64,000 nucleotides of DNA from an uncultured Bacteroidia bacterium (GTDB taxonomy: Bacteria > Bacteroidota > Bacteroidia > Bacteroidales > F082), in contig CACYHX010000006.1 in NCBI GenBank assembly GCA_902774365.1, positions 18,131 to 82,130 of the forward strand, in the 5' to 3' direction. Positions within the stretch are counted from its first letter, which is position 1; every line of letters starts with the position of its first letter. The notes beneath the pieces were generated by a model. The model ran no database searches, was not told the origin of the DNA, and saw only the letters and a program-made list of their open reading frames with translations. Below are positions 18,269 through 26,191 of this stretch, piece after piece. The translations under genes and the position numbers were made by a program.

Positions 18269-19093
18269 TTATTGTTTTTCAAGGATGGTATCGTAGAAAT
18301 CGTTGCAAGCCTGAGCGTAGTGTACCTGTTCCTTATACGAGAGGACCGGCTTCTTGACCGTCTGCAGATACGCTTCAAGCTCTGGGTGGAGATGCTCGGT
18401 GCTGACCACGATGCCGTCGGAATAGTCGATGGCAGCCTTGGTGAGGTTCACAAAGTTGGCCTCCTTGAAATACTTGAGGTCCTTGGCCGTCATGCCCGGC
18501 AGCTTCATCTTCTTGTCGAAGCCTGGTTTGAAGTCCTCGGTGAAAGCATCGTCATAGATGGAATAGACAATCTTCGACTCGTTGAAGAGCGGGTTGTCGC
18601 GGACGTTCATGGCGCGCTTGATGTAGACGGGCATCAAGGCCGAAATCCAGCCATGGCAGTGGATGATATCGGGCGACCAGTTGAGTTTCTTCACCGTCTC
18701 GATGACGCCACGGGTGAAGAAGACGCAACGGCTGTCGTTGTCCTCGCAGAAAGTACCGTTTTCGTCATACATCAGGTATTTCTTCTTGGTGAAGAAGTCG
18801 TCGTTGTCGATGAAATAAATCTGCATCCTGGCCTTTTGGATGGAGGCCACCTTGATAATCAAGGGGTGGTCCGTGTCGTTGATGATGAGGTTCATGCCCG
18901 AAAGGCGGATCACCTCGTGGAGCTGGTTGCGGCGCTCGTTGATGACGCCATAACGCGGCATGAAGATGCGGATTTCCTTACCGCTTTCTTGAGTGGCCTG
19001 TGGCAGGTAACGACCGACGAGGCTCATCGGCGTTTCCGGCAGATAGGGTGCGATTTCCTGGTGGACGAATAGTACTCTTGTCTTGCTAGTCAT
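18269..19093 (-). CDS. Glycogen/starch synthase-like protein (GT5 catalytic domain only)
   Basis: 274 aa. The start 'RVLFVHQEIAPYLPETPMSLVGRYLPQA' matches the N-terminal fold of glycogen synthase, and 'PDIIHCHGWISALMPVYIKR' matches the DxxHxHDW-type region. The protein ends after the first Rossmann domain, so the nucleotide-sugar half of a full GT5 enzyme (about 480 aa) is missing. Short forms like this are normal in Bacteroidota next to DUF4270 genes. Glycogen synthesis by it alone is doubtful. A -7 box (19119-19126) lies upstream, divergent from meaB. Confidence 0.83.
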   Translation of the reverse strand: MTSKTRVLFVHQEIAPYLPETPMSLVGRYLPQATQESGKEIRIFMPRYGVINERRNQLHEVIRLSGMNLIINDTDHPLIIKVASIQKARMQIYFIDNDDFFTKKKYLMYDENGTFCEDNDSRCVFFTRGVIETVKKLNWSPDIIHCHGWISALMPVYIKRAMNVRDNPLFNESKIVYSIYDDAFTEDFKPGFDKKMKLPGMTAKDLKYFKEANFVNLTKAAIDYSDGIVVSTEHLHPELEAYLQTVKKPVLSYKEQVHYAQACNDFYDTILEKQ

Positions 19094-19118
19094 GGGCTGT
19101 AGTGTTGCTTAGAAACTA

Positions 19119-19126
19119 CAAAATTA
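19119..19126 (-). promoter_or_regulatory. Possible promoter box for the GT5-DUF4270-cyclophilin operon
   Basis: The minus strand reads TAATTTTG, with a TTTG -33 word at 19148-19151 and 21 bp between them. The start codon is 26 bp downstream. This is one of the better -33/-7 pairs in the window. Confidence 0.55.
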
Positions 19127-19167
19127 CGCATTTTTTTTGGAATAACGCAAATAAAAATAAAAAACCC

Positions 19168-19175
19168 TACCTTTG
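19168..19175 (+). promoter_or_regulatory. Promoter -7 box of meaB
   Basis: TACCTTTG lies 23 bp before ATG 19198 and supports that start over the upstream in-frame ATG at 19102, which would place the box inside the gene. Confidence 0.55.
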
Positions 19176-19197
19176 CGGAATAAAACCGCAGCCCGCC

Positions 19198-20316
19198 ATG
19201 GAATACGAACACTTTGAAAATCAGGAACATGAATGGGAATCCAACCTCAAGGTCACCGAAGGTGTGGAGGGTCCCATCCAAGTCAACCCGAACGCCTTGG
19301 AGCGCATGAAACGCAACCAGCAGCAGCTGATGCCACTGGAGTGGTATGTCGACGGCATCCTCCGTGGCGACCGCGTGACGCTTAGCAAGGCCATCACCTT
19401 GGTGGAGAGTGCCCTACCCAAGCACCAAGAGCTGGCGCAACAGATTATTGCTGCCTGTCTGCCCCATGCCGGCAAGGCCTTGCGCTTGGGCATTACGGGC
19501 GTTCCAGGCGCGGGCAAAAGTACCTTTATCGAGGCTTTGGGCGTGCATCTCTGCAACAAAGGGCAGAAACTGGCAGTTCTCGCCATCGACCCTTCGAGCC
19601 AACGCTCCAAGGGCAGCATCTTGGGCGACAAGACCCGCATGGAGAGTCTTTCCGTGCATCCCAATGCCTACATCCGTCCTTCGGCCTCGGCAGGAACTCT
19701 TGGTGGTGTGGCGAGAAAGACAAGGGAAACGATCATCCTTTGTGAAGCAGCGGGCTACGATACCATTTTCGTGGAGACGGTGGGCGTAGGCCAGTCCGAG
19801 ACGGCGGTGCACTCCATGGTCGATTTCTTCTTATTAATACTCATCAGCGGTGCCGGCGACGAGCTGCAAGGCATCAAGCGTGGCATCATGGAGATGGCCG
19901 ACGGCATCGCGGTGAACAAGGCCGACGGCGACAATGTAATGCGTGCCAACCGTGCCGCCGCCGAATGTCGCAATGCGCTGCACCTCTTCCCTCTTCCCGA
20001 GTCGGGACAAGAGACCAAGGTGCTGACCTGCTCCGCCCTGACGGGCTTCCAAATCGACGAGGTGTGGCAAATGGTGGCCGACCACGTCCAGGCCATCCGC
20101 GACAACGGCTACCTCTATAAGAAACGCGCCCAACAGGACGTGCAGATGATGTACGACTCGATGGACAGTGCCCTGAAAAACGATTTCTACCAAAACCAGT
20201 TGGTGGCCGACCTACTTCCCTTGGTCGAAAACGACGTCCGCGGCCAGCGCATGAGCGCTTACATTGGGGCGCAGAAGTTGCTGGATGCTTATTTTAATAT
20301 GCTGAAACGGGAATAA
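19198..20316 (+). CDS. meaB: Methylmalonyl-CoA mutase-associated GTPase MeaB
   Basis: 372 aa, close to the family norm. MeaB/ArgK is a G3E P-loop GTPase that protects and reactivates B12-dependent methylmalonyl-CoA mutase. The Walker A motif 'GVPGAGKST' lies at residues 101-109. 'AIDPSSQRSKGSILGDKTRM' and 'FVETVGVGQSE' are strongly conserved in the family, and 'VNKADGDN' supplies the G4 NKxD motif. The mutase genes are not in the window. Its presence suggests a succinate-propionate route, common in Bacteroidales. The first hairpin repeat unit begins directly after the stop codon. Confidence 0.95.
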   Translation: MEYEHFENQEHEWESNLKVTEGVEGPIQVNPNALERMKRNQQQLMPLEWYVDGILRGDRVTLSKAITLVESALPKHQELAQQIIAACLPHAGKALRLGITGVPGAGKSTFIEALGVHLCNKGQKLAVLAIDPSSQRSKGSILGDKTRMESLSVHPNAYIRPSASAGTLGGVARKTRETIILCEAAGYDTIFVETVGVGQSETAVHSMVDFFLLILISGAGDELQGIKRGIMEMADGIAVNKADGDNVMRANRAAAECRNALHLFPLPESGQETKVLTCSALTGFQIDEVWQMVADHVQAIRDNGYLYKKRAQQDVQMMYDSMDSALKNDFYQNQLVADLLPLVENDVRGQRMSAYIGAQKLLDAYFNMLKRE

Positions 20317-20463
20317 TTTGTCGGAAACTCAATTTTCACACCCACCTTCCGACAAATTTTTATGAATATTTTTGTCGGAAACTCTGTTTTGATACATACT
20401 TTCCGACAAATTTTGATAAATGTTTTTGTCGGAAACTCGAATTTTTTTGTAGAAAACGACAAA
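20317..20463. repeat. Three-unit hairpin repeat array, 54-bp period
   Basis: Part of the 340-bp gene-free stretch between meaB and the ATPase gene. Units start at 20317, 20371 and 20425, exactly 54 bp apart. Each opens with tttgtcggaaactc; units 1 and 2 close with ttccgacaaa, and the third closes with the degenerate cgacaaa. Each unit is thus a hairpin of 39-40 bp with a variable middle. Antisense frames across it are repeat-derived and not genes. Confidence 0.95.
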
Positions 20464-20509
20464 ATGATCAAATAAAGTTTGTGTTTTTGAATTGGAAGAA
20501 AACAAAAAC

Positions 20510-20613
20510 AACTCGTCCAAATCGTGTAAAATTTCATCGATTTGGCTGTATAATATCGGATAACTCGTCCAAATCATATAAAATTTTTTGGATTTGGCTG
20601 TTATATTTTGCGA
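20510..20613. repeat. Two-unit hairpin repeat, 52-bp period
   Basis: Two copies begin with aactcgtccaaatc at 20510 and 20562. Each has ccaaatc (20517-20523; 20569-20575) pairing with gatttgg (20539-20545; 20591-20597). The sequence family differs from the 54-bp array just upstream. The second copy ends 8 bp before the -7 box of the ATPase gene, so it overlaps the expected -33 region. Confidence 0.9.
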
Positions 20614-20620
20614 ATAGTCG

Positions 20621-20628
20621 TATCTTTG
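20621..20628 (+). promoter_or_regulatory. Promoter -7 box of the ATPase gene
   Basis: TATCTTTG matches the consensus exactly, 28 bp before ATG 20657 and directly after the second repeat array. Confidence 0.55.
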
Positions 20629-20656
20629 CAGCCGAAATCCCAAGTTACAAACCAGC

Positions 20657-22096
20657 ATGAGAAACAATAGAATCATCGGGCGAGAATATGAACAACAGCT
20701 TTTTGAGTCGATTTGCGAGGAACGGGAAGCCAAAATGGTAGCCGTGTATGGTCGTCGTCGCGTGGGGAAGACTTTCCTCATCAAGGAGTTTTTCCATAAT
20801 GAGTTCGACTTTATGTTTACAGGCAGTTACGAAACCCCAACCTCCTTACAGCTTGCTCTGTTCCACCAAGAACTGCAAAAACATACAAAACAAGAACTGT
20901 CGATACCTAAAAACTGGTTTGAGGCTTTCGACCGATTGAGGGTCTATTTAAGCAGTCTGTCAAAGGAGCGTATGGTTCTCTTTTTCGACGAACTACCATG
21001 GATGGACACGCCTAAGTCGAACTTCCTGACGGCATTCAGTTATTTTTGGAACAACTGGGCCTCCACCCGAGACGGGCTGAAGCTCTTCATATGTGGCAGC
21101 TCCACCTCTTGGATGATGGACAAAATCATTGGAACCAAAGGAGGGCTTTACAACCGCTGCTCGCACTCCATCTACTTGTCGCCATTTACCCTAAACGAAG
21201 TAGAACAGCAACTCCAGCACAGAGGCATCGTTTGGACACGCTACCAAATTACTGAGGCTTACATGATTTTCGGAGGTATACCTTATTATATCGACATGCT
21301 TGACAAAAACCAGCCTTTTGCACAAAACATCGACAACCTCTTTTTCCGACAAGGAGCACCCCTGCGCACAGAATATGAGTTCCTGTTCCGCTCGCTTTTC
21401 AAAGAGGCCACATTGCATCGGCAAATCATAGAAGTTCTGTCAAGCAGAGGAAAAGGCCTTACTCTTCAGGAAATCAAGGACGAGTTGGGGCTGTCTTCGG
21501 GCGGAACGATAACCAAAACGTTGAAAGACTTGCAGTTGTGCGACTTTATCCGTGCTTACAAATCCATTGGGAAGCAAACAAAAGGCATGATGTATCAGCT
21601 GACCGACCTTTTCACGCTGTTCCATCTTCGGTTTTTGGTGAAGCAGACGGGGCAAGACCAACACTATTGGACCAACCTCGACGAAGCCACGCATGAAGCT
21701 TGGGCGGGCTATGCTTTCGAAATGGTCTGTCTGCACCATATTCCTCAAATCAAGAAAAAATTAGGCATTACCGGCGTTTTGACCAATGCCTACAGTTGGT
21801 CGACCAAGCCTTTGAAGGACAAGGATGGCGGCGAATGGAAAGGAACACAAATCGACCTCCTTTTGGATCGTGCCGACCAAGTCATCAACGTCTGCGAGAT
21901 GAAATACAGCAAACATCCCTATGCTATCAGCGAGGCTTACGACAAAAGGCTGCGGGAGCGACTGTTCATTTTCAAACACCACACAAAATGCAAGTCAGCT
22001 CTGCATATCACCTTCGTCACCACTTTCGGCTTAGCCAGGAACATGTACAGCAGCCGAGTGCAGTCGGAAGTGGTGCTTGATAACCTGTTTGGGTGA
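20657..22096 (+). CDS. Archaeal-type ATPase with DUF234 C-terminal domain
   Basis: 479 aa. The N-terminal AAA-type ATPase (PF01637-like) has Walker A 'GRRRVGKT' at residues 32-39 and Walker B 'LFFDE' at 108-112. A winged helix follows (about 255-305, 'GLTLQEIKDELGLSSGGTI'). The C-terminal DUF234-like domain has 'QIDLLLDR' and 'VCEMKYS', resembling the D and ExK of a PD-(D/E)xK nuclease fold. Such ATPases are common in Bacteroidota as stand-alone genes, and no confirmed role is known; links to mobile DNA or stress have been guessed. The two hairpin arrays upstream are unusual. Its codons look AT-richer than those of meaB. Confidence 0.88.
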   Translation: MRNNRIIGREYEQQLFESICEEREAKMVAVYGRRRVGKTFLIKEFFHNEFDFMFTGSYETPTSLQLALFHQELQKHTKQELSIPKNWFEAFDRLRVYLSSLSKERMVLFFDELPWMDTPKSNFLTAFSYFWNNWASTRDGLKLFICGSSTSWMMDKIIGTKGGLYNRCSHSIYLSPFTLNEVEQQLQHRGIVWTRYQITEAYMIFGGIPYYIDMLDKNQPFAQNIDNLFFRQGAPLRTEYEFLFRSLFKEATLHRQIIEVLSSRGKGLTLQEIKDELGLSSGGTITKTLKDLQLCDFIRAYKSIGKQTKGMMYQLTDLFTLFHLRFLVKQTGQDQHYWTNLDEATHEAWAGYAFEMVCLHHIPQIKKKLGITGVLTNAYSWSTKPLKDKDGGEWKGTQIDLLLDRADQVINVCEMKYSKHPYAISEAYDKRLRERLFIFKHHTKCKSALHITFVTTFGLARNMYSSRVQSEVVLDNLFG

Positions 22097-22180
22097 TAAT
22101 TTAGAATGCTTTTGTCAGATTCAAATTGCTTGCGGTTTTAATCAACTAGAAGCAGTTCTTGCGAAACTATAGTTTCTTAT

Positions 22181-23311
22181 TTATTCATTTGAATCATCTA
22201 TGACGATAAAGCAAATGTCGCCAAAATGCTGCTTTCCAACTTCCTCGCCTTTAAGAATGGGGGGCATTGATATCAACCCCTTAAACTCGAGTATTTCAAG
22301 CAAATCCCACATTACTTCATGGTAAAACACGATTTGTCCCACTCTTTCCGAGGAAAGATTGTAAGCAGAATACCAAGTTTTACAGTAATTCTTTATGGCA
22401 TTGCTTAACTTATTGGTAATGCTCTTGCAAAGAATATCGATGTCGTCATTGCTGTTTCGGTGCATTATTGGAATTAAAATATCTCCGTTTTCGTCCACGA
22501 GTCCCCAACCTGCAATAGCATCTATTACATCTTGGTTTTCGATACGATTTCCTCCCGACTTTATTACCTCATTTGCAAACGACATTAGTTTATTTGAATT
22601 AAGCCAATACCCGAGGCTGTCAGTCCAATTCTGTTCCACTGGACCATAACCATTAGTCCCAACTTTAACATGATTGCGGGCGTCGAACATTGCCCAATAC
22701 GCCCCACTCCACGATCCATGATCTTCGCAGCCCGTTGGCGAGGCTAATCGCTCATTGTCCCAAATATAAGTGTCAAGAAGATATGAGAAAACAAGGCTAT
22801 ATGTTTGTTGGAAATAGCCCGATTTTTCAAGGTCGGTAATAAATCGCGAGATTTCCGGCTCTATTGCTGGGAATATGCTATCGGCAAACTCTTTGGATTG
22901 TTTACGGATAGCCTCCGTTTCATACTTGCCAAAGATTGGCATAGAGGTTGAATATATGCCGTTATCAAAAGAAAGCAAATCTCCTACTTCAAGCAGCCTT
23001 AACTGACTCTTGTTATAAGCTATACCAAGTGAGTCTAATTTTGTAGCAGGCCCAGGCTCCACAAATGCACAAAGGATATCCCAATTATTATCAGTAAGAT
23101 ATTGCGACGGGTGAAATTTATTATAAGAGCAAAAGGCCGTCCTGTCAAAAAATCTATAGGGGCGTCCTATGATAGAACTATCTTCTTGGTTTTGGGATGT
23201 AGACAACTCTTTGAAGGAGTGGCCGTTGCTGATGACCTTTTGCGTTGTTTGTGCCAGTCCTGTTATTGTGACAAGGGCAAGCATCATCGTAATAATACTT
23301 TTCTTGTTCAT
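22181..23311 (-). CDS. Secreted protein of unknown function
   Basis: 376 aa. It starts with a clear signal peptide (residues 1-20, 'SIITMMLALVTITGLAQ'). I set the start at ATG 23311, since the longer frame from 23386 would bury the signal and the promoter box. I do not recognise the family. The mature part is mixed alpha/beta with many Asp, Asn and Trp residues and few Cys. No catalytic motif, lipobox or T9SS tail is visible, so it probably stays in the periplasm. It is alone on the strand: the Crp/Fnr gene lies upstream with a 119-bp gap and its own orientation into this one. Confidence 0.75.
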   Translation of the reverse strand: MNKKSIITMMLALVTITGLAQTTQKVISNGHSFKELSTSQNQEDSSIIGRPYRFFDRTAFCSYNKFHPSQYLTDNNWDILCAFVEPGPATKLDSLGIAYNKSQLRLLEVGDLLSFDNGIYSTSMPIFGKYETEAIRKQSKEFADSIFPAIEPEISRFITDLEKSGYFQQTYSLVFSYLLDTYIWDNERLASPTGCEDHGSWSGAYWAMFDARNHVKVGTNGYGPVEQNWTDSLGYWLNSNKLMSFANEVIKSGGNRIENQDVIDAIAGWGLVDENGDILIPIMHRNSNDDIDILCKSITNKLSNAIKNYCKTWYSAYNLSSERVGQIVFYHEVMWDLLEILEFKGLISMPPILKGEEVGKQHFGDICFIVIDDSNE

Positions 23312-23338
23312 ATTCTTTGTCTTTTGCAATTTTGCCCG

Positions 23339-23346
23339 CAAAGTTA
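23339..23346 (-). promoter_or_regulatory. Possible -7 box for the unknown secreted protein
   Basis: The minus strand reads TAACTTTG, 28 bp before ATG 23311. It supports the shorter start. Confidence 0.45.
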
Positions 23347-23430
23347 CAGGAAACCGCACGAAAAAGTCCTCGGCAAATCCCAGCAATTGGGAGTCAAGAG
23401 TGAAAGTCTGAAAATAGTTTCAGAGTTTTG

Positions 23431-24009
23431 CTATTGCTTGGTCTCGAAAGTGATTCCTTTGCGTATTTTGGAGAGCATCTGTGGGGTGATGCAAAGGAAC
23501 GAGGCGATGTCTTGCAAGTCGAGCAAATGAACGATGCCAGGACAGCGTTGAAGTAGCATTTTGTAACGCTGGCTGGGTGTGGCGCGGAAGAAATCGAGGT
23601 AACGGCCTTTTATTTGCCAAAGGAAATGTTCGCCGATGATACTGCGCAGCTCCATCCTTTCGCTGTTCTCATCGAACCATTTCAGCAGTTGCTCACAACT
23701 CACGCGGAACACGCGGCTGGGCGCCATCGCCTCGATAGTGTTCTGCGCGGGACGCCCATTGAGACCTGCGGGATAGTCGCCCACAAACTCGCCATCAAAC
23801 GAAATCCATGTGATATGCTCCCGCTCGTCGTCAATGCCCCGCACTGTATACTTGAAGCATCCTTCGGCTACGAAACCGAACCACTTCGACGGCTCGCCCT
23901 CGCGCTCCATCTGTTCACCCTTGCGGTAAACGACCGCTTCGCCCTCCTGCTTGCAGAACTCCCGCAGCACCTGGAGGTTAATACTATCGTTGCTGAATTT
24001 AAGTTCCAT
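23431..24009 (-). CDS. Crp/Fnr family transcription regulator
   Basis: 192 aa. Residues about 20-115 form a cyclic-nucleotide-binding-like beta-barrel, including 'VVYRKGEQMEREGEPSKWFGFVAEG' (split over two strands). A dimer helix around 'SCEQLLKWFDENSE' follows, then a C-terminal helix-turn-helix, 'LQDIASFLCITPQMLSKIR'. No Fnr-type cysteine cluster is present, so oxygen sensing through 4Fe-4S is unlikely; the ligand is unknown. It reads toward the secreted-protein gene (22181-23311) and may belong with it or act elsewhere. Confidence 0.9.
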   Translation of the reverse strand: MELKFSNDSINLQVLREFCKQEGEAVVYRKGEQMEREGEPSKWFGFVAEGCFKYTVRGIDDEREHITWISFDGEFVGDYPAGLNGRPAQNTIEAMAPSRVFRVSCEQLLKWFDENSERMELRSIIGEHFLWQIKGRYLDFFRATPSQRYKMLLQRCPGIVHLLDLQDIASFLCITPQMLSKIRKGITFETKQ

Positions 24010-24069
24010 CGCTTTCTCGTGGTTTTATGACAGAAAAAAAGCGTATTACAATTCTAAGACATTTCACTG

Positions 24070-24306
24070 TCATTCAGCCATCTTCCGATATTCCTCCGCC
24101 CTATCCGCATCATCATTAATAAGGTACAACTCATAGAGGTTCCGACAAACCTCCTTGCGGACATTTTCCTGTGCCTCGGTGAGCGGCCCTTCGCCCAATT
24201 TGGACAACACACGTTCGTATTCCGCTATCAGTTCAGGACCTTGCTCGCCGTTGGCCTCCATCGTCTTGGCGTTGTTGAACGAAATCATCCAGTCTCTTAG
24301 TGCCAT
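24070..24306 (-). CDS. Small TPR-like protein
   Basis: 78 aa, mostly helical: 'LIAEYERVLSKLGEGPLTEAQENVR' (two helices) and 'NLYELYLINDDADRAEEYRK' look like a single tetratricopeptide-type pair. There is no signal peptide or membrane helix. I do not know the family. A promoter-like box (24327-24334) sits 21 bp upstream and the frame has a natural codon pattern, so I take it as real. The Crp/Fnr gene lies 60 bp downstream on the same strand, so the two may share a transcript. Confidence 0.65.
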   Translation of the reverse strand: MALRDWMISFNNAKTMEANGEQGPELIAEYERVLSKLGEGPLTEAQENVRKEVCRNLYELYLINDDADRAEEYRKMAE

Positions 24307-24326
24307 AATTCTTGTTTTTGTTATCG

Positions 24327-24334
24327 CAAAAATA
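24327..24334 (-). promoter_or_regulatory. Possible -7 box for the small TPR-like gene
   Basis: The minus strand reads TATTTTTG, 21 bp from the ATG at 24306. Confidence 0.45.
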
Positions 24335-24406
24335 GGAAAAAACTATGGATTCAAAGGAAAAAACAGCAATTATTCTTCTTTTGGATAAGGATGATGGAAT
24401 AATTAC

Positions 24407-24414
24407 TATCTTTG
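24407..24414 (+). promoter_or_regulatory. Possible glnA promoter -7 box
   Basis: TATCTTTG is a full consensus match 224 bp before glnA. The leader between them would carry the cloverleaf repeat (24465-24552), so that fold could sit in the 5' UTR. Confidence 0.45.
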
Positions 24415-24464
24415 CGCAAAATCTCGGGTTGGATACTGGGAAGCCACAACCCTAACGCCCTTAA

Positions 24465-24552
24465 CGTCATGGCGGAGGCACATCCGCCATCTCCCGTGAG
24501 CGAAGACGACAACCTTTCGCTCGGGAGATTGCGGGTCAAGCCCGCAATGACG
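24465..24552. repeat. Cloverleaf-like palindromic element before glnA
   Basis: Part of the 331-bp gap before glnA. The outer arms cgtcat/atgacg enclose three hairpins: ggcgga/tccgcc, a long middle stem with ctcccg (24491-24496) and cgggag (24532-24537), and gcgggtcaagcccgc. The same architecture recurs at 37898-37986, where base changes in the middle stem are compensated. One strand reads in part as the peptide HCGLDPQS. Confidence 0.92.
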
Positions 24553-24637
24553 ATTCGGCGGTCGGTTTTGGTCCCGAGTCAGATAATCTTTGAATTTTAA
24601 ATTTTGAATTTTTAAATCTTTAAATAAACAAATCGTA

Positions 24638-26149
24638 ATGGACCAAAGAATTGCCATGAACCCCAATCGTCTGGTGCAGTACCTTCAGAAGCCTGCAGCA
24701 GAGTTCACTCGCGCCGACATCATCCGTTATTGCGAGGAAAACCAAATCGAATTCGTCAACTTCCACTATTGTGGCTGGGACGGCAAACTGAAGACCTTGA
24801 ACTTCGTGATCCACAGCCTCGAACACCTCGAGAACATCCTCACCGCCGGTGAGCGCGTCGATGGCTCCAGCCTCTTCCCCTTCATCGAAGCCGGCAAGAG
24901 CGACCTCTATGTGGTGCCGAAGTACAAGACCGCCTTCCGCAACCCCTTCACCGAGACGCCCACCTTGGACATCCTCTGTTCGTTCTACAACCGCGACGGC
25001 GAGCCTTTCGAGAGCTCACCGGAGCACATCCTCCACAAGGCTCACGAAGTGTTCAAGAAGACCACGGGCTTGCAGATGGAGACCATGGGCGAGCTGGAAT
25101 ACTATATCATCGCCGATGACGAAGAGATCTACGAAGTGCCTGACCAGAAAGGTTATCACGAGAGTGCCCCTTTCAACAAGTTCACTGAATACCGCGTCGA
25201 AGCCATGCGCCTCATCGCACAGGCTGGTGGCTTGATTAAGTACGGTCACTCCGAAGTGGGCAACTTCACCAAAGACGGCAAAATCTACGAGCAGAATGAA
25301 ATCGAGTTCCTGCCCACCAACATCGAAGACGCCGCCGACCAACTCGTGGTCGCCAAGTGGATCATGCGCCAGCTGGCCTACGAATACGGCGTCACCCTGA
25401 CCTTCGCCCCGAAGATCACTGTGGGCAAGGCTGGAAGCGGCATGCACGTCCACTGCAAGTTCACGAAGGACGGCAAGAGCGTCATGGTCAACAAGGGCGA
25501 ACTCAGCGACTATGGCAAGAAGGCCATCGCCGGCTATATGGACGCTGGCACCTCATTGCCTGCCTTCGGCAACCCCAACCCGCTGTCGTTCCTGCGCTTG
25601 GTGCCTCATCAGGAAGCCCCGACTTCGTTGTGCTGGTCTTACAGCAACCGCAGCGCCTTGGTGCGCGTGCCGCTGGGCTGGATCAACAATGGCAAGGACA
25701 TGTCGGCCAACGCCAACCCGCTGGAGAAGAAGTCGAACAAGGACTTCAGCGACAAGCAGACCTTCGAATGGCGTGCCTCCGACGGCTGCGCTGATATGTA
25801 CCTGCTGATGGCCGCCCTCTGCGCCGCCGCACGTCACGGCTTCGAGATGCCCAACGCACTCGAAATCGCCGAAAAGACTTACGTCGGCCTCGGCGTCAAC
25901 ATCCACGACGACAAGAACAAGAAATTGCAGGAGTCGCTGGAACAACTGCCCGACAGCTGCGTGGCCGCCGCCAAGGAACTCGACAAGGACCGCGAGATCT
26001 ACACCGCCAAGGGCGTGTTCTCCGACGCCATCGTCGACTACATGATTAAATACCTCACCAATTTCAATGATGCCAACCTCCGCGCTGAATTAGGCAACGA
26101 CAACGAGAAAATCATGAAACTGGTGAAGGAAAACATTCACGTCGGTTAA
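24638..26149 (+). CDS. glnA: Glutamine synthetase (type I-like)
   Basis: 503 aa. It makes glutamine from glutamate, ammonia and ATP. The beta-grasp N-domain has 'EFVNFHYCGWDGK', and the catalytic domain has 'KAGSGMHVHCKF' and 'GAYEYGVTLTFAPK'-type segments around residues 245-280. The length is a little above that of E. coli GlnA, as usual in Bacteroidota. ATG 24638 and an in-frame ATG at 24656 are both possible; the first follows an A-rich stretch. The cloverleaf element lies in the likely leader. A hairpin repeat (26161-26190) follows the stop. Confidence 0.95.
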   Translation: MDQRIAMNPNRLVQYLQKPAAEFTRADIIRYCEENQIEFVNFHYCGWDGKLKTLNFVIHSLEHLENILTAGERVDGSSLFPFIEAGKSDLYVVPKYKTAFRNPFTETPTLDILCSFYNRDGEPFESSPEHILHKAHEVFKKTTGLQMETMGELEYYIIADDEEIYEVPDQKGYHESAPFNKFTEYRVEAMRLIAQAGGLIKYGHSEVGNFTKDGKIYEQNEIEFLPTNIEDAADQLVVAKWIMRQLAYEYGVTLTFAPKITVGKAGSGMHVHCKFTKDGKSVMVNKGELSDYGKKAIAGYMDAGTSLPAFGNPNPLSFLRLVPHQEAPTSLCWSYSNRSALVRVPLGWINNGKDMSANANPLEKKSNKDFSDKQTFEWRASDGCADMYLLMAALCAAARHGFEMPNALEIAEKTYVGLGVNIHDDKNKKLQESLEQLPDSCVAAAKELDKDREIYTAKGVFSDAIVDYMIKYLTNFNDANLRAELGNDNEKIMKLVKENIHVG

Positions 26150-26160
26150 AAAACATCATT

Positions 26161-26190
26161 GTAGAGACGTGGCACGCCGCGTCTCTATAG
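26161..26190. repeat. Hairpin repeat between glnA and the GT39 gene
   Basis: tagagacg (26162-26169) pairs with cgtctcta (26180-26187) around a 10-bp loop. It starts 11 bp after the glnA stop and ends just before the next ATG. It could serve as a glnA terminator, but there is no T-run. Related hairpins recur in other genomes of the phylum, to my memory. Confidence 0.65.
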
Positions 26191-26191
26191 A

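Noticed and set aside
20317-20463. A CRISPR array
   Set aside because: The period is regular, but the repeated parts are inverted ends of hairpins. There are only three units, and no cas genes are present.
20329-20784. A minus-strand frame of 151 aa across the hairpin arrays
   Set aside because: Its residues come from the repeat units and from antisense of the ATPase gene; no family match is seen.
24406-24666. A minus-strand frame with the peptide HCGLDPQS
   Set aside because: The peptide is coded by the cloverleaf repeat before glnA, and no gene-like sequence surrounds it.
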